The notes under the pieces were generated by a model. It was not told where the DNA came from and did no database searches. It saw only the letters and a list, made by a program, of their open reading frames with translations. A stretch of DNA of 64,000 bases, from positions 2,466,001 to 2,530,000 of the forward strand of contig NZ_CP026095.1 of the NCBI RefSeq assembly GCF_004006295.1. Reading direction: 5' to 3'. Positions within the stretch are counted from its first letter, which is position 1. Every line of letters starts with the position of its first letter. This DNA is from Peribacillus asahii (GTDB lineage Bacteria; Bacillota; Bacilli; Bacillales; DSM-1321). Position numbers and translations under genes: made by a program. Positions 19,637-28,072 of this stretch are shown here, piece by piece.

Positions 19637-20158
19637 TTATCTCTTTTGCTCCATAAGCAATCTCGTTAACCCCTGATAAATCTCCACAATCTCCTCCATC
19701 TTCATTCTGACAAGCCCACTTGATGATGGAGCAACAAAATCAATCGTCCCAGAAACCATTGGCTGTGCCTGAACACCCCAGGTCACATTTCGCTTATTTG
19801 CATATTGTTGATAAACACCTTTCCCTACAAAACAAACAATCTTCGGTTGATACTTTATAATCTTTTGTTTTAATTGTTCTCTTCCTTCTATGTATTCAGC
19901 TTTTGTAATTTCATCGGCACTTTTTGTCGGCCTAGCAACAATATTTGTAAATCCGAAACCTAGACCTAATAATGTATAATCTTCATTAGAACTATACTTT
20001 CTCGGCGTAATGCCCGCTTCAAAAAGAATACGCCAAAATCGATTATTAGGATTGGCATAGTGGTGTCCTGTTTCCGCAGAACGAAGGCTTGGATTAAAGC
20101 CGACAAATAAAATATCTAGGTTATGCTTTAGATGGTCTGAGAGTTCCTTCATCGACAT
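19637..20158 (-). CDS. mug: Mismatch-specific (G:U/T) DNA glycosylase
   Basis: Removes uracil or thymine mispaired with G, base-excision repair in the cytoplasm. 173 residues. The uracil-DNA glycosylase superfamily motif reads ILFVGFNPSLRSAETGHHYANPNNRFW, given here only as landmarks: FVGFNPSLRSA then NPNNRFWRILFEAG; the Mug-type catalytic Asn is in FNPS. A second motif, VSGTIDFVAPSSSGL, corresponds to the intercalation loop. The start may instead be at 20152, six bases inside, which better fits the GAGG site. Confidence 0.9.
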   Translation of the reverse strand: MSMKELSDHLKHNLDILFVGFNPSLRSAETGHHYANPNNRFWRILFEAGITPRKYSSNEDYTLLGLGFGFTNIVARPTKSADEITKAEYIEGREQLKQKIIKYQPKIVCFVGKGVYQQYANKRNVTWGVQAQPMVSGTIDFVAPSSSGLVRMKMEEIVEIYQGLTRLLMEQKR

Positions 20159-20323
20159 GCCTCATTTCTATCGATTTAAAAAATTCTAGGAAGATGCTTC
20201 TGCCCAATTAAGCTACAAATTCTATTTTACATATTATAATAAATTTAACCACCTCTTTCTTGGGTAAATTTTACATTTCCTAGGAAATTATTTTTTAAAA
20301 TATTACTATTATACACATAAAAA

Positions 20324-20350
20324 ACAGCCATCCATTTTAGAATGACTGTT
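20324..20350 (-). terminator. Terminator of the yciC-rpmG-rpsN unit
   Basis: On the minus strand ACAGTCATTC pairs with GGATGGCTGT and is followed by TTTTTTATG, about 50 bp past rpsN. Confidence 0.85.
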
Positions 20351-20402
20351 CAGTAAACATTTTGTGTTATACAAAGATTGTAAGGCTCTTCTGCTTTTCT
20401 TG

Positions 20403-20672
20403 TTACCAACTAGCTTTTTTCACACCTGGTAGTTGCCCTTTATGTGCAAGCTCACGAAAAACGATACGAGACATGTTGAATTTACGTAAATATCCTCTTG
20501 GTCTGCCCGTTACCGCACACCTATTATGCAATCGTGTTGGTGAAGAATCACGAGGTAATTTATTTAACGCTGCAAAATCACCTTTTTCCTTTAATTCTTT
20601 GCGAATTTCCGCATATTGTTCAACCAATTTTTGTTGTTTGATGGCTTTAGCCACTTTTGATTTTTTAGCCAT
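20403..20672 (-). CDS. rpsN: Alternative 30S ribosomal protein S14 (zinc-independent)
   Basis: Replacement S14 for the small subunit head during zinc limitation, 89 residues. It is the long form with [25 protein letters not shown] and no Cys-x2-Cys pairs, so it cannot bind the structural zinc of the short housekeeping S14. It corresponds to B. subtilis YhzA (RpsN2). A Zur box lies directly in front of its ribosome binding site, so it can be transcribed alone as well as with yciC and rpmG. The start has AAGGAGG upstream. Confidence 0.96.
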   Translation of the reverse strand: MAKKSKVAKAIKQQKLVEQYAEIRKELKEKGDFAALNKLPRDSSPTRLHNRCAVTGRPRGYLRKFNMSRIVFRELAHKGQLPGVKKASW

Positions 20673-20692
20673 ATTCCTTTCCTCCTTAGCAT

Positions 20693-20713
20693 TAATTGTA
20701 ATGATTACGATTT
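20693..20713 (-). promoter_or_regulatory. Zur box in front of rpsN
   Basis: A near-palindrome, TTGTAATGATTACGA at its centre, matches the B. subtilis Zur consensus TCGTAATNATTACGA at all but one position. It lies 21 bp upstream of the rpsN start codon. Confidence 0.88.
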
Positions 20714-20732
20714 AAATCATAAAAATATTCAT

Positions 20733-20882
20733 TTATTTTGTTTCTCGATGCAAAGTGACTCTTTTTAATCGCGGGCAATATTTTTTAAATTCAATTCGAT
20801 CTGGATTGTTCCGTTTATTTTTGGTTGTGATGTAATTACGGTCTCCCGTCTCTGTACATGCTAACGTAATTTTTACTCTCAT
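20733..20882 (-). CDS. rpmG: 50S ribosomal protein L33, zinc-independent paralogue
   Basis: 49-residue large-subunit protein, [19 protein letters not shown] followed by [20 protein letters not shown]. Zinc-binding L33 has two Cys-x2-Cys pairs; here each pair has lost one or more cysteines (ACTETG and KYCPRL), so this is the C-minus, zinc-free form. It starts 27 bases after yciC, behind the strong upstream Zur sites. Swapping of L33 and S14 forms frees zinc and is an established Zur response in Bacillus. Confidence 0.95.
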   Translation of the reverse strand: MRVKITLACTETGDRNYITTKNKRNNPDRIEFKKYCPRLKRVTLHRETK

Positions 20883-20909
20883 GATAAATTTCTCCTCAAT
20901 GTGATTAAC

Positions 20910-22094
20910 TTAGTTTTGAAAAACTGGCAGTGGATCATAAAAATTGGCCCAATCTTGATTCATTTCATCATCCGTTAGCAGGCAGCTATCTAATGAATCA
21001 GTGATTTGCTTTTGATCCATTCCAATCCCAATTAGAACTAATTCAGTCATTCTGTCTCCATATATTGCATCCCAGCGTTCTAAAAGCTCAGGTTCTTCTT
21101 TGAGAACTTGCTGCTGTTCTTCTTCTGAATAAGCCGCAATCCACTCCCCTGCTTTCTCTAAAGTTAATGACGGACCAGCTTGAGAAAGCAAGGCAGCCAC
21201 ATTGTTTCGTGTTGCAAGCCAAAGAAATCCTTTAGCACGGACCACTTCAACTGGCCAATTTTCAATCCAGTCCATAAGACGTCCTGGATGAAATGGCTTT
21301 TTCCTTCTAAAAACAAATGATGCAATCCCGTACTCTTCTGTTTCAGGAACATGTTCTTCATTCAGTTCTTTCATCCATCCAGCACTTTGGCTTGATGTTT
21401 CAAAATCAAATAACTGGGTGTCAAGTACTTGATCCAATGAAAGCTGTGAATGAACGGTTTCAATGATATTTGCATCGGGATTTAATGCTTGAAGGACAGC
21501 CTTTAACTCAGCTAGCCGATCTTTTACGACTAAATCCGTTTTATTCAAAACAAGGACATTGGCAAATTCTATTTGGTCAATGAGGAGGTCAGCTACCTCT
21601 CTTTCATCATCATCATTTGCAGCCTGCTTTCGGTCGAGTAACGTTTCGCCTGAAGCAAAATCCTGCCAAAATCGATTTGCGTCGATAACAGTTACCATTG
21701 TGTCTAGGCGGCAAAATTTTGATAAATCGATGCCAAGGCTTTCATCTACATATGTAAATGTTTGAGCAACTGGTATCGGCTCACTAATTCCCGTTGATTC
21801 GATGACAATATAATCAATATCACCCTTGGTAGCAAGCTTCTCTACTTCAAGAATTAAATCTTCCCGAAGCGTGCAGCAAATGCAGCCGTTTTGCATTTCC
21901 ACTAATGTTTCATCCGTTCTGACAAATCCGCCTTGCTTCACTATACTTGCGTCAATATTGACCTCACTCATATCGTTTACGATTACGGCCACTTTCTTAT
22001 TTTCACGATTCGCAAGTATATGATTAAGTAACGTTGTTTTCCCTGAACCTAAATACCCGCTGAGTACAGTGACCGGAATTTTCTTTTGTTTCAT
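20910..22094 (-). CDS. yciC: CobW/ZNG family GTPase, zinc metallochaperone YciC (ZagA)
   Basis: G3E-family P-loop GTPase of 394 residues that allocates zinc to client proteins when zinc is scarce. Walker [16 protein letters not shown] is near residue 11, the metal-binding C-x-C-C motif is in [23 protein letters not shown] and LNKTDLV follow, and the C-terminal CobW domain contains FLWLATRNN. Two Zur boxes overlap and follow its promoter. It heads a run with rpmG and rpsN, so the whole unit answers zinc starvation. Orthology with YciC rests on this context and on length. Confidence 0.92.
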   Translation of the reverse strand: MKQKKIPVTVLSGYLGSGKTTLLNHILANRENKKVAVIVNDMSEVNIDASIVKQGGFVRTDETLVEMQNGCICCTLREDLILEVEKLATKGDIDYIVIESTGISEPIPVAQTFTYVDESLGIDLSKFCRLDTMVTVIDANRFWQDFASGETLLDRKQAANDDDEREVADLLIDQIEFANVLVLNKTDLVVKDRLAELKAVLQALNPDANIIETVHSQLSLDQVLDTQLFDFETSSQSAGWMKELNEEHVPETEEYGIASFVFRRKKPFHPGRLMDWIENWPVEVVRAKGFLWLATRNNVAALLSQAGPSLTLEKAGEWIAAYSEEEQQQVLKEEPELLERWDAIYGDRMTELVLIGIGMDQKQITDSLDSCLLTDDEMNQDWANFYDPLPVFQN

Positions 22095-22118
22095 TTCATT
22101 CCCTCCACTCCGGAATTC

Positions 22119-22181
22119 AAATCGTAATTATTACGATTTAATCACCTTACTATAATAAACCGTAATCATTACTATTTGCAA
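22119..22181 (-). promoter_or_regulatory. Promoter of yciC with two Zur boxes
   Basis: A perfect 21-bp palindrome at 22119-22139 contains TCGTAATTATTACGA, an exact Zur consensus. A second, degenerate copy (CGTAATCATTACTAT) lies at 22157-22177. A plausible -35 TTGCAA (22181-22176) and -10 TATTAT (22157-22152) with an 18-bp spacer put the second box inside the promoter and the first just downstream. B. subtilis yciC likewise has two Zur boxes. Confidence 0.9.
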
Positions 22182-22198
22182 GTTTTTTTACAAAAAAA

Positions 22199-22969
22199 TT
22201 ATTCAATACTTGTATATTCTGATAAATATTGCTCTTTCGGCGGTTGGATTTGATTAAATGTATTCAACCGGATAACTGGAATGACTTCTCCCTTATACGT
22301 TTCTTTTCCTATCTTTCCTTGGACTTCGTACCATTGATTCGTTTTCAATTTTTCAACATCCCCTCGAAAAATAAAACCATATACACTAGCATCTGCAATA
22401 CAACAAGTCATCGTTAAGCGAGCAATAGCAATTTGATTATTTGGAAAATCCGGTTCACGATAAACAAAACCTGCTAAAGAAATTTGTTTACCTTCCATAT
22501 CATCTAGAAACGTATACAAATGATTAAAAACTTCGAAATAGTTTTCATCCGTTACTTGAATAGCGTCTTTTTCTAAATCATATGAACCTTCTTCCATTTT
22601 CTTTGTTGAAAAAGTACCATTTTGCAGCCCCTTATTCGCTAATGCTTGTTCACTTAGTGAAAAATCTGTCATTATAAAACCTAAAAAAAGAGGAATACCA
22701 AAAAGCAAGTAAGGATATATAACCTGTTTCTTTTTTGACGTTTCACATCCGCAGCAATCACAGCTTGAAACATGAGTTTTACCACTTTGAAATAGACATA
22801 CACTAATCACACTAAACAAAACGAGCGCAATAATAGAAAAAGGAAGCATTCGATCAGCGAGAATATGACTTAAATTACCTGACACATATAACTTAAAAAT
22901 CATCAAGCCGCTCGCAAGTAATAACAATGCTTCTAACTTTTTATGAAATCCAGCACCATATTTCCTCAT
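22199..22969 (-). CDS. ycgQ: TIGR03943 family protein (YcgQ-like)
   Basis: Membrane-associated protein of 256 residues: three or four N-terminal hydrophobic segments, a cytoplasmic Cys-rich turn SSCDCCGCETSKKKQ (possible metal site), then a soluble domain with ISLAGFVYREPDF, MTCCIADASVYGF and the EVQGKIGKETYKGEVIPVI strand region. The family is always found beside a UPF0718 permease, as here, where its start codon overlaps the ycgR stop. Placement next to the Zur-controlled yciC unit suggests a metal-related role, but transport has not been shown by anything in the sequence. Confidence 0.85.
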   Translation of the reverse strand: MRKYGAGFHKKLEALLLLASGLMIFKLYVSGNLSHILADRMLPFSIIALVLFSVISVCLFQSGKTHVSSCDCCGCETSKKKQVIYPYLLFGIPLFLGFIMTDFSLSEQALANKGLQNGTFSTKKMEEGSYDLEKDAIQVTDENYFEVFNHLYTFLDDMEGKQISLAGFVYREPDFPNNQIAIARLTMTCCIADASVYGFIFRGDVEKLKTNQWYEVQGKIGKETYKGEVIPVIRLNTFNQIQPPKEQYLSEYTSIE

Positions 22970-23991
22970 TATAAACCTCCCATCTCTATGATGACACCAG
23001 CTAATAAGGATAAGCTAAACACAATACAAGTGACCACAATGATAAACATAAGAACAAAGCGTGGTTTAAAACAAGCAAATAGCACAAACGTATTCTTCAG
23101 ATCCAGCATCGGTCCAAATACTAAAAAACCTAACATAGCTTCTGGACGAAAACTATTCACAAATGTGGCTGCAACAAAAGCATCTGCTTCAGAGCAAAGG
23201 GAAAGCAAATAAGAAAATCCCATCATCGCAGCTGTACCAAAAATCGATTGTTCACCTAGTTCAGTTAATAGAGAACGATTGAAAAATACTTGCAAGCAAC
23301 TTGCGATTAAGGCCCCGATAATAAAATACTTAACGACGGAGAAAAAATCTTGAGAAAAATGCTGAATGAACTCTCTCCATCTTTCAGAAAACGAGGTTTT
23401 ACTCCCTTCCATACTATGAGATAGTTCACCATAGTTATAAATCACATGTTCAACTTTTCCATTAAAAAATATTAGAGTGAAGAGACCAACTAACAAAGCT
23501 GTTATCACACATAAAAGAATTCTTCCATAAAATAGGGCAGGATGATTCGGAAAAGCATAATACGTAGAGGCAAATACAATAAAGTTTAAGATTGGAGCCG
23601 CCACTAAAAGGACCACTCCTGCATGCAACGGAACCCCTTTTTGAATAAGCCTCCTTACAACAGGAATAATCGCACATTCGCATACCGGTGTCACCAGCGC
23701 TGCAATGATAGCAAAAAAGAGAGCTTTGATCGAATTTTTTGGAATACATCTTTGAACCATTTCTTCACTAACAAATAATTGAATAAACGCTGAAGCTAGA
23801 ACACCTATTAATAGAAAAGGAAGAGCTTCAAGGAAAATACTAAGAAACACCACAAATACCGAATTCCAGCGACTGGATAAGAAAGCGTTAATATCCACGA
23901 TTTCTTGACCTATAAAAAAGAAAACCATCAATAATAGTGCTAAAAGAAAAAGAAATACGTTCCCTACATAACGAATAACGATAGGCAACAC
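22969..23991 (-). CDS. ycgR: UPF0718 permease (YcgR-like)
   Basis: Polytopic membrane protein of about 340 residues with eight or so hydrophobic segments. Family motifs are FLEALPFLLIGVLASAFIQ, ALVTPVCECAIIPVVRRLI, the following GVPLHAGVVLLVAAPILN and the second repeat LCSEADAFVAATF. The conserved Cys in TPVCECA and LCSEADA suggests metal or thiol chemistry. The start is uncertain: GTG at 23991 or TTG at 23988, both crowding a GTGAGGTG sequence. It forms an overlapping two-gene operon with ycgQ. No Zur box was seen in front of it. Confidence 0.83.
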   Translation of the reverse strand: MLPIVIRYVGNVFLFLLALLLMVFFFIGQEIVDINAFLSSRWNSVFVVFLSIFLEALPFLLIGVLASAFIQLFVSEEMVQRCIPKNSIKALFFAIIAALVTPVCECAIIPVVRRLIQKGVPLHAGVVLLVAAPILNFIVFASTYYAFPNHPALFYGRILLCVITALLVGLFTLIFFNGKVEHVIYNYGELSHSMEGSKTSFSERWREFIQHFSQDFFSVVKYFIIGALIASCLQVFFNRSLLTELGEQSIFGTAAMMGFSYLLSLCSEADAFVAATFVNSFRPEAMLGFLVFGPMLDLKNTFVLFACFKPRFVLMFIIVVTCIVFSLSLLAGVIIEMGGL

Positions 23992-24148
23992 CTCACTTAA
24001 TAGATTGATAAAGTATATACTCTTCCTTCTATTAATATGAGTAGTATGAGGATCGAATCACATTTTTTGCACTATCTCTACTTAAATTATATCTGCTTGG
24101 CATCATTTGGTTTTGAAATAAGGAGACTTCTCGCTAGATAAAAATGAA

Positions 24149-24171
24149 ACAGCCACCTGGTGGATGGCTGT
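24149..24171 (-). terminator. Terminator of the Asn/Gln-rich protein gene
   Basis: ACAGCCA and TGGCTGT pair across a 9-nt loop; the A-run and T-run on either side allow use in both directions. It is 20 bp past the stop. Confidence 0.85.
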
Positions 24172-24191
24172 TTTTAGTCTTCAAATTAACG

Positions 24192-24989
24192 TTAGCTATT
24201 TCCTTGAGCCATTATTCGAGACATCAATTGGCTGTAAACTACCATTTGAGCTAAATTATTAGCTTCAGCAATATCTGCTTGTTGTTGCTGTTGTTGATTC
24301 TGGTTTTGGTTGTAATTTTGGTTTTGGTTGTAATTTTGGTTTTGATACGGGTTATAGTTTTGATATTGGTTATAGTTTTGATACGGGTTATAGTTTTGGT
24401 TTTGATATTGATTATAATTTTGATACGGGTTATAGTTTTGGTTTTGATATTGATTATAGTTTTGGTTTTGATATTGATTATAGTTTTGGTTTTGACTTTC
24501 GTTGTTGTTTTGGTTTTGATTTTCATTCTGACTTTCGTTTTGATTTTCGTTCTGACTTTCGTTTTGACTTTCGTTATTGTTCTGATTTTCTCTATTCTGT
24601 AATAATCGAGTAAGAATAGTTTCAAGCGATGATGAAATTGTCATCAGACTGAGTAAAGTGGAATTACCGAGGTTTCCTAGGCTTCCTAGTTGACTTTGTA
24701 AATTTTGGTTTTGGTCATTGTCCCCACTTTCACCTCCATTGTCCCCACTTTCACCTCCATTATTTCCATTGTTCATTTGTTGCGCAAGAACAGAGTTAAG
24801 TGCCGATGAAATCGTCATCAGGTCAAGTACATTAGTGTTTTGTATTTGGTTTTGTACATTATTCACTACATTTTGTACTTGGTTTTGTGCATCATTTACT
24901 GTATTTTGTAATGTATTTAGATTCCCTCCTACTTGTGAATTTATATTTTGAAGAATGTTGCTAAACAATGAATTCGTAGCGTTTGCCAT
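24192..24989 (-). CDS. Low-complexity Asn/Gln/Tyr-rich repeat protein
   Basis: 265 residues, no signal peptide or membrane segment, with a good GAGGGGAG ribosome binding site. An Asn/Gln-rich N-terminus with heptad-like Val/Leu spacing is followed by two copies of a hydrophobic helix, LDLMTISSALNSVLAQ and LSLMTISSSLETILTRLL, about 60 residues apart. Next come Asn-Glu-Ser-Gln repeats, then about 15 tandem units of NQNYNQYQ/NPYQNYNQ, a Gln run and a C-terminal helix (NNLAQMVVYSQLMSRIM). The order suggests a self-associating structural protein. Spore coat or exosporium is a guess from composition. I do not recognise a named family. Confidence 0.7.
   Translation of the reverse strand: MANATNSLFSNILQNINSQVGGNLNTLQNTVNDAQNQVQNVVNNVQNQIQNTNVLDLMTISSALNSVLAQQMNNGNNGGESGDNGGESGDNDQNQNLQSQLGSLGNLGNSTLLSLMTISSSLETILTRLLQNRENQNNNESQNESQNENQNESQNENQNQNNNESQNQNYNQYQNQNYNQYQNQNYNPYQNYNQYQNQNYNPYQNYNQYQNYNPYQNQNYNQNQNYNQNQNQQQQQQADIAEANNLAQMVVYSQLMSRIMAQGNS
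24300..24600 (-). repeat. Tandem coding repeats in the Asn/Gln-rich gene
   Basis: Short degenerate units of 12-24 bp encode NQYQNQNYN, NPYQNYN and NESQNEN blocks. Near-identical DNA copies make length variation by slippage likely. Confidence 0.85.
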
Positions 24990-25147
24990 ATAATTAAACT
25001 CCCCTCAACTTAGATTCAAGGTTAGTATATTAGTGACTTGTCTTTTTGGATTGGGTATACCCACAATTTCCTATAAGTTATTCGCTTTTTTCTTATGACC
25101 TTGTTACACGGCACCATCGATTTCTAATAAAACATCTAAAATAAAGA

Positions 25148-25175
25148 AGCACCGCTCAAAATGTTGAACAGTGCT
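25148..25175 (-). terminator. Terminator of the DUF2292 gene
   Basis: A 12-bp stem, AGCACTGTTCAA with TTGAGCGGTGCT (three G-U pairs), and a 4-nt loop are followed by TCTTTATTTT on the minus strand. Confidence 0.87.
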
Positions 25176-25190
25176 GCATTGAATCTTTTA

Positions 25191-25334
25191 TCATTTAATT
25201 CTTACTTTCTCATTGCGCTCCACTTGAATCACTTTTCCATCTTGAATCACTAATGTAATCGATCCATACTTCATAGAAGCTAACATTTCTTGAAGGCGTT
25301 GAAAGATGTCAATAGATTGTTTATCTTTTTCCAA
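25191..25334 (-). CDS. yezD: YezD family protein (DUF2292), TTG start
   Basis: 47 residues. The family core KYGSITLVIQDGKVIQVERNE is present, shown here by KYGSITLVIQDGKV. A run of G (AAGGGGGG) about nine bases before a TTG codon at 25334 supports that start. In Bacillus, DUF2292 proteins accompany sulfur-metabolism genes and are often under S-box or CymR control. Here it lies downstream of a flavin reductase that has a SAM riboswitch, although 237 bp separate the two. The biochemical role is unknown. Confidence 0.85.
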   Translation of the reverse strand: MEKDKQSIDIFQRLQEMLASMKYGSITLVIQDGKVIQVERNEKVRIK

Positions 25335-25571
25335 GCTAAGAAGCCCCCCTTCTTCTTTATTCAATACAAAATTCCTCTGTAATTTAGGATATCAACTACA
25401 ATCAAATAACAAATACAACCTATTTGTCCTATGTCTTTACTAAGAATAATGCTTAAAAAAATAACTGCTTTCACTAAAAGACATATTATACCGATAATTT
25501 TACTTTTTTTATGCATCATTTAGCAAATCTTGCTTTTCAAGACGTACTAAATGTATATGCTCTCTATAAGA

Positions 25572-26114
25572 TTAATTTGCCGATTTTCCTTTTTCAATGG
25601 CTTCAACTAATTCAGCAATTTGGCTTTGAATACGTTCTAACAATTCTTTATCTTTAATTGGTGCAGCTGTATCGTTTTTATCAATTTCACCATCAACAAA
25701 ATATAAACCTTGGAGCGGCTGTCCTTTCAAAATACCAATTAACGGTTTTAACGAGTAATCAATCGCTAATAAATGACGTGTACTCCCACCAACCATCATT
25801 GGCAAAACAGGTTTGTTTTTCAAAACACTTTCAGGCAATAAATCAAGTAAAGACTTTAACACACCTGTATAAGAAGCTTTATAAACAGGAGATCCAATAA
25901 TCACAGCATCTGCTTGTTTAACCACATCTGCAAATTTAACAATATCTGAACTATCATATCGACCTTTTACAAGATCGTCAGCTGCGAAATCTGTAACAGA
26001 ATACGTGACAGTCGAAAAACCAGCTTCATTCACTAATGATTCGAAATATTTTAGTGTGATGTCTGTTCTTGAAGGTACTGCTGGACTTCCTGATATAATA
26101 ACAATTTGGCTCAT
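25572..26114 (-). CDS. ssuE: NADPH-dependent FMN reductase (SsuE-like)
   Basis: Flavodoxin-fold reductase of 180 residues supplying FMNH2 to a partner monooxygenase that releases sulfite from organosulfonates. The N-terminal IVIISGSPAVPSRTD binds the FMN phosphate; VIIGSPVYKASYTGVLKSLLDLLP and PMMVGGSTRHLLAIDYSLKPLI are SsuE hallmarks. A SAM-I riboswitch in its leader indicates expression when methionine/SAM is low, which fits sulfur scavenging. No ssuABCD genes are in the window, so the monooxygenase partner would be elsewhere. Confidence 0.88.
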   Translation of the reverse strand: MSQIVIISGSPAVPSRTDITLKYFESLVNEAGFSTVTYSVTDFAADDLVKGRYDSSDIVKFADVVKQADAVIIGSPVYKASYTGVLKSLLDLLPESVLKNKPVLPMMVGGSTRHLLAIDYSLKPLIGILKGQPLQGLYFVDGEIDKNDTAAPIKDKELLERIQSQIAELVEAIEKGKSAN

Positions 26115-26183
26115 CGATTCATTTCCTCCTAATCATAACTATCTTCTCAAGAGATTATTAACAAAAAACGGCTCACTTAGACA

Positions 26184-26333
26184 CAAAAATTCCTCTTTCC
26201 GAAAGAAAAAGGCTGATATGTACATCTTCTCATACTTCCCTTTCAAAGCATTGCTTGCTGAACACCATTCTGTCTCTTAACAAAGATTGCCCAAATCTAT
26301 AGGCCAATCCCTCCGCTTCTCTTGATAAGAAGT
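26184..26333 (-). promoter_or_regulatory. SAM-I riboswitch (S-box) with terminator
   Basis: On the minus strand, CTTCTTATCAAGAGAAGC, GGAGGGATTGGCC and TTGGGCAATC reproduce the conserved S-box 5' half. ATGGTGTTCAGCAAGC and the closing GTATGAGAAG pair back to form P1. A terminator hairpin (TTTTTCTTT-CGG-AAAGAGGAA, then T-run; 26210-26184) follows. A TTGACA -35 candidate is at 26376-26371. High SAM should stop transcription before the FMN reductase gene. Confidence 0.9.
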
Positions 26334-26422
26334 ATATTGTTTAAATTAGCTTAATATTCTAATAACTAATTGTCAAGGTTTTCACCAAGAAAAATCATAC
26401 TTAACCTAGTTGAAAATACGGA

Positions 26423-26456
26423 TTAAAGGCCGTGACATTTCCATCACGGCCTTTAA
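26423..26456. terminator. Terminator of pdxST
   Basis: TTAAAGGCCGTGA pairs with TCACGGCCTTTAA around an 8-nt loop, immediately past the pdxT stop. Confidence 0.9.
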
Positions 26457-26459
26457 TTC

Positions 26460-27044
26460 TTATTGAGATTGAAGCCTACTTTCCACCATATTAATAAACA
26501 ACTGTAAAAAATGACGATCGTCCGTTAATTCTGGATGAAACGAGCTAACAAGAAGATTGTTTTGCTTAGCAGCAACAATTTTATCATCATGCGTTGCTAA
26601 TATATCGACATTGTTTCCAACGCTTTCTATATAAGGGGCACGAATAAAGACAGCAGGAACGGGCTGATCGATACCTTTAATTGAAAGATCTATTTCAAAA
26701 CTATCACGCTGACGACCAAATCCATTTCGTTGTACGGAAATATCCATTAGATTTAAATGGCTGTCTTCCGCTCCACCTAAATCTTTAGCAAGTAATACAA
26801 GACCCGCACAGGTTCCAAAAATCGGCTGTCCTAAAGATGCAAATTGTTGAATCGGCTCAATAAAATCATAACGTTTCATCATTTTACCGATTGCCGTACT
26901 TTCTCCTCCAGGAATAATAAGCCCATCAATTTGTTGTAACTGCTCCGGTTTCTTTACAAGCAGCGCATCAACACCTAAACCTTCTAATTGTTGAATATGT
27001 TCAATCGTTGCTCCTTGTAAATCTAATACGCCAATTGTCGTCAT
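26460..27044 (-). CDS. pdxT: Pyridoxal 5'-phosphate synthase glutaminase subunit
   Basis: Class I glutaminase that hydrolyses glutamine and channels ammonia to PdxS, 194 residues. MTTIGVLDLQGATIEHI opens the protein; PGGESTAIGKMM is the oxyanion region; the nucleophile Cys lies in PIFGTCAGLVLLAK; the His/Glu pair lies in SSFHPELTDD. The start at 27044 is one base after the pdxS stop, so the two are translationally coupled; a start at 27056 would overlap pdxS. Low similarity at the second residues to other Bacilli is normal. Confidence 0.96.
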   Translation of the reverse strand: MTTIGVLDLQGATIEHIQQLEGLGVDALLVKKPEQLQQIDGLIIPGGESTAIGKMMKRYDFIEPIQQFASLGQPIFGTCAGLVLLAKDLGGAEDSHLNLMDISVQRNGFGRQRDSFEIDLSIKGIDQPVPAVFIRAPYIESVGNNVDILATHDDKIVAAKQNNLLVSSFHPELTDDRHFLQLFINMVESRLQSQ

Positions 27045-27045
27045 T

Positions 27046-27933
27046 TTACCAACCACGCTCTTGCATACGTTCTTGTGGATTTAATTTAGAAATATCGATT
27101 CCTTTCATTGGGCTGCCAAGTTCTTTCGATAATTTCCCAATTAATTCATAGTCCGTGTAATAAGTAGTCGCTTGCACGATGCTGCTTGCGAATTTTTCTG
27201 GATTTTCTGATTTGAAAATACCCGATCCAACGAATACACCGTCTGCTCCTAATTGCATCATAAGAGCCGCATCAGCTGGTGTGGCAATACCGCCAGCTGC
27301 AAAGTTCACGACTGGTAATTTACCTGCTTCTTTAATTTGTTTTAACACTTCATAAGGTGCTCCAAGATTTTTCGCTTCCGTCATTAATTCATCATCGCTC
27401 ATCACTGTAACTTTACGCACTTGCGCTTGTACTTTACGCATATGACGAACCGCTTCTACGATATTTCCTGTTCCTGGTTCCCCTTTTGTTCGTAACATAG
27501 AAGCTCCTTCTCCAATACGGCGTGCTGCTTCCCCTAAATCACGGCAACCACAAACAAATGGTACTGTATATTCACTTTTTAAAATGTGGAACTCTTCATC
27601 AGCTGGTGTTAATACTTCACTTTCATCGATGTAGTCTACGCCCATTGCTTCTAATACACGTGCCTCAACAATATGACCGATACGTGCTTTTGCCATAACT
27701 GGAATCGAAACAGCATTTAACACTTCCTCTACAATTCGTGGATCCGCCATACGTGCTACTCCACCAGCGGCACGAATATCAGATGGTACTCGTTCTAATG
27801 CCATAACGGCTACCGCTCCAGCTGCTTCCGCAATTCTTGCTTGCTCTGCATTCACAACGTCCATAATAACGCCGCCTTTTTGCATTTGGGCCATTCCTCG
27901 TTTAACAGTCTCAGTTCCTACTAATTTACTCAT
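27046..27933 (-). CDS. pdxS: Pyridoxal 5'-phosphate synthase lyase subunit
   Basis: Condenses ribose 5-phosphate, glyceraldehyde 3-phosphate and PdxT-derived ammonia to PLP in the cytoplasm, as a dodecamer with PdxT. 295 residues, highly conserved: [49 protein letters not shown] (catalytic lysine), [17 protein letters not shown] and [18 protein letters not shown]. It is divergent from its regulator pdxR; the shared upstream region carries direct and inverted repeats. Confidence 0.98.
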   Translation of the reverse strand: MSKLVGTETVKRGMAQMQKGGVIMDVVNAEQARIAEAAGAVAVMALERVPSDIRAAGGVARMADPRIVEEVLNAVSIPVMAKARIGHIVEARVLEAMGVDYIDESEVLTPADEEFHILKSEYTVPFVCGCRDLGEAARRIGEGASMLRTKGEPGTGNIVEAVRHMRKVQAQVRKVTVMSDDELMTEAKNLGAPYEVLKQIKEAGKLPVVNFAAGGIATPADAALMMQLGADGVFVGSGIFKSENPEKFASSIVQATTYYTDYELIGKLSKELGSPMKGIDISKLNPQERMQERGW

Positions 27934-27958
27934 ATTATAGTCTCTCCTCTATTAAAAA

Positions 27959-28072
27959 GATTTGCAATCTTTAGATTTGCAATCTTTAGATTTGTCTCTT
28001 AGTATAAAAGAAACTGATCGTATTAAAAGTGTCAGTTTCAGATAAATTAAAGAGGTCAGAAAAGAGGTCAGC
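27959..28072. promoter_or_regulatory. pdxS/pdxR intergenic control region with repeats
   Basis: A 15-bp unit GATTTGCAATCTTTA occurs twice in tandem, with a third, degenerate copy (27959-28003). AAACTGA and TCAGTTT form an inverted repeat (28010-28040). AAGAGGTCAG is directly repeated with a 2-bp gap just before the pdxR start. A minus-strand TATACT (28006-28001) is a likely -10 for pdxS. PdxR proteins of Firmicutes are known to bind direct and inverted repeats between these genes; which element is the site here is inference. Confidence 0.6.

Noticed and set aside
24300..24600. CRISPR-like array
   Set aside because: Units are short, contiguous and in coding phase, with no unique spacers and no cas genes nearby.
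24279..24602. Plus-strand Val/Leu/Ile-only frame opposite the Asn/Gln repeats
   Set aside because: Antisense reading of AAT/CAA repeats, giving a false hydrophobic protein.
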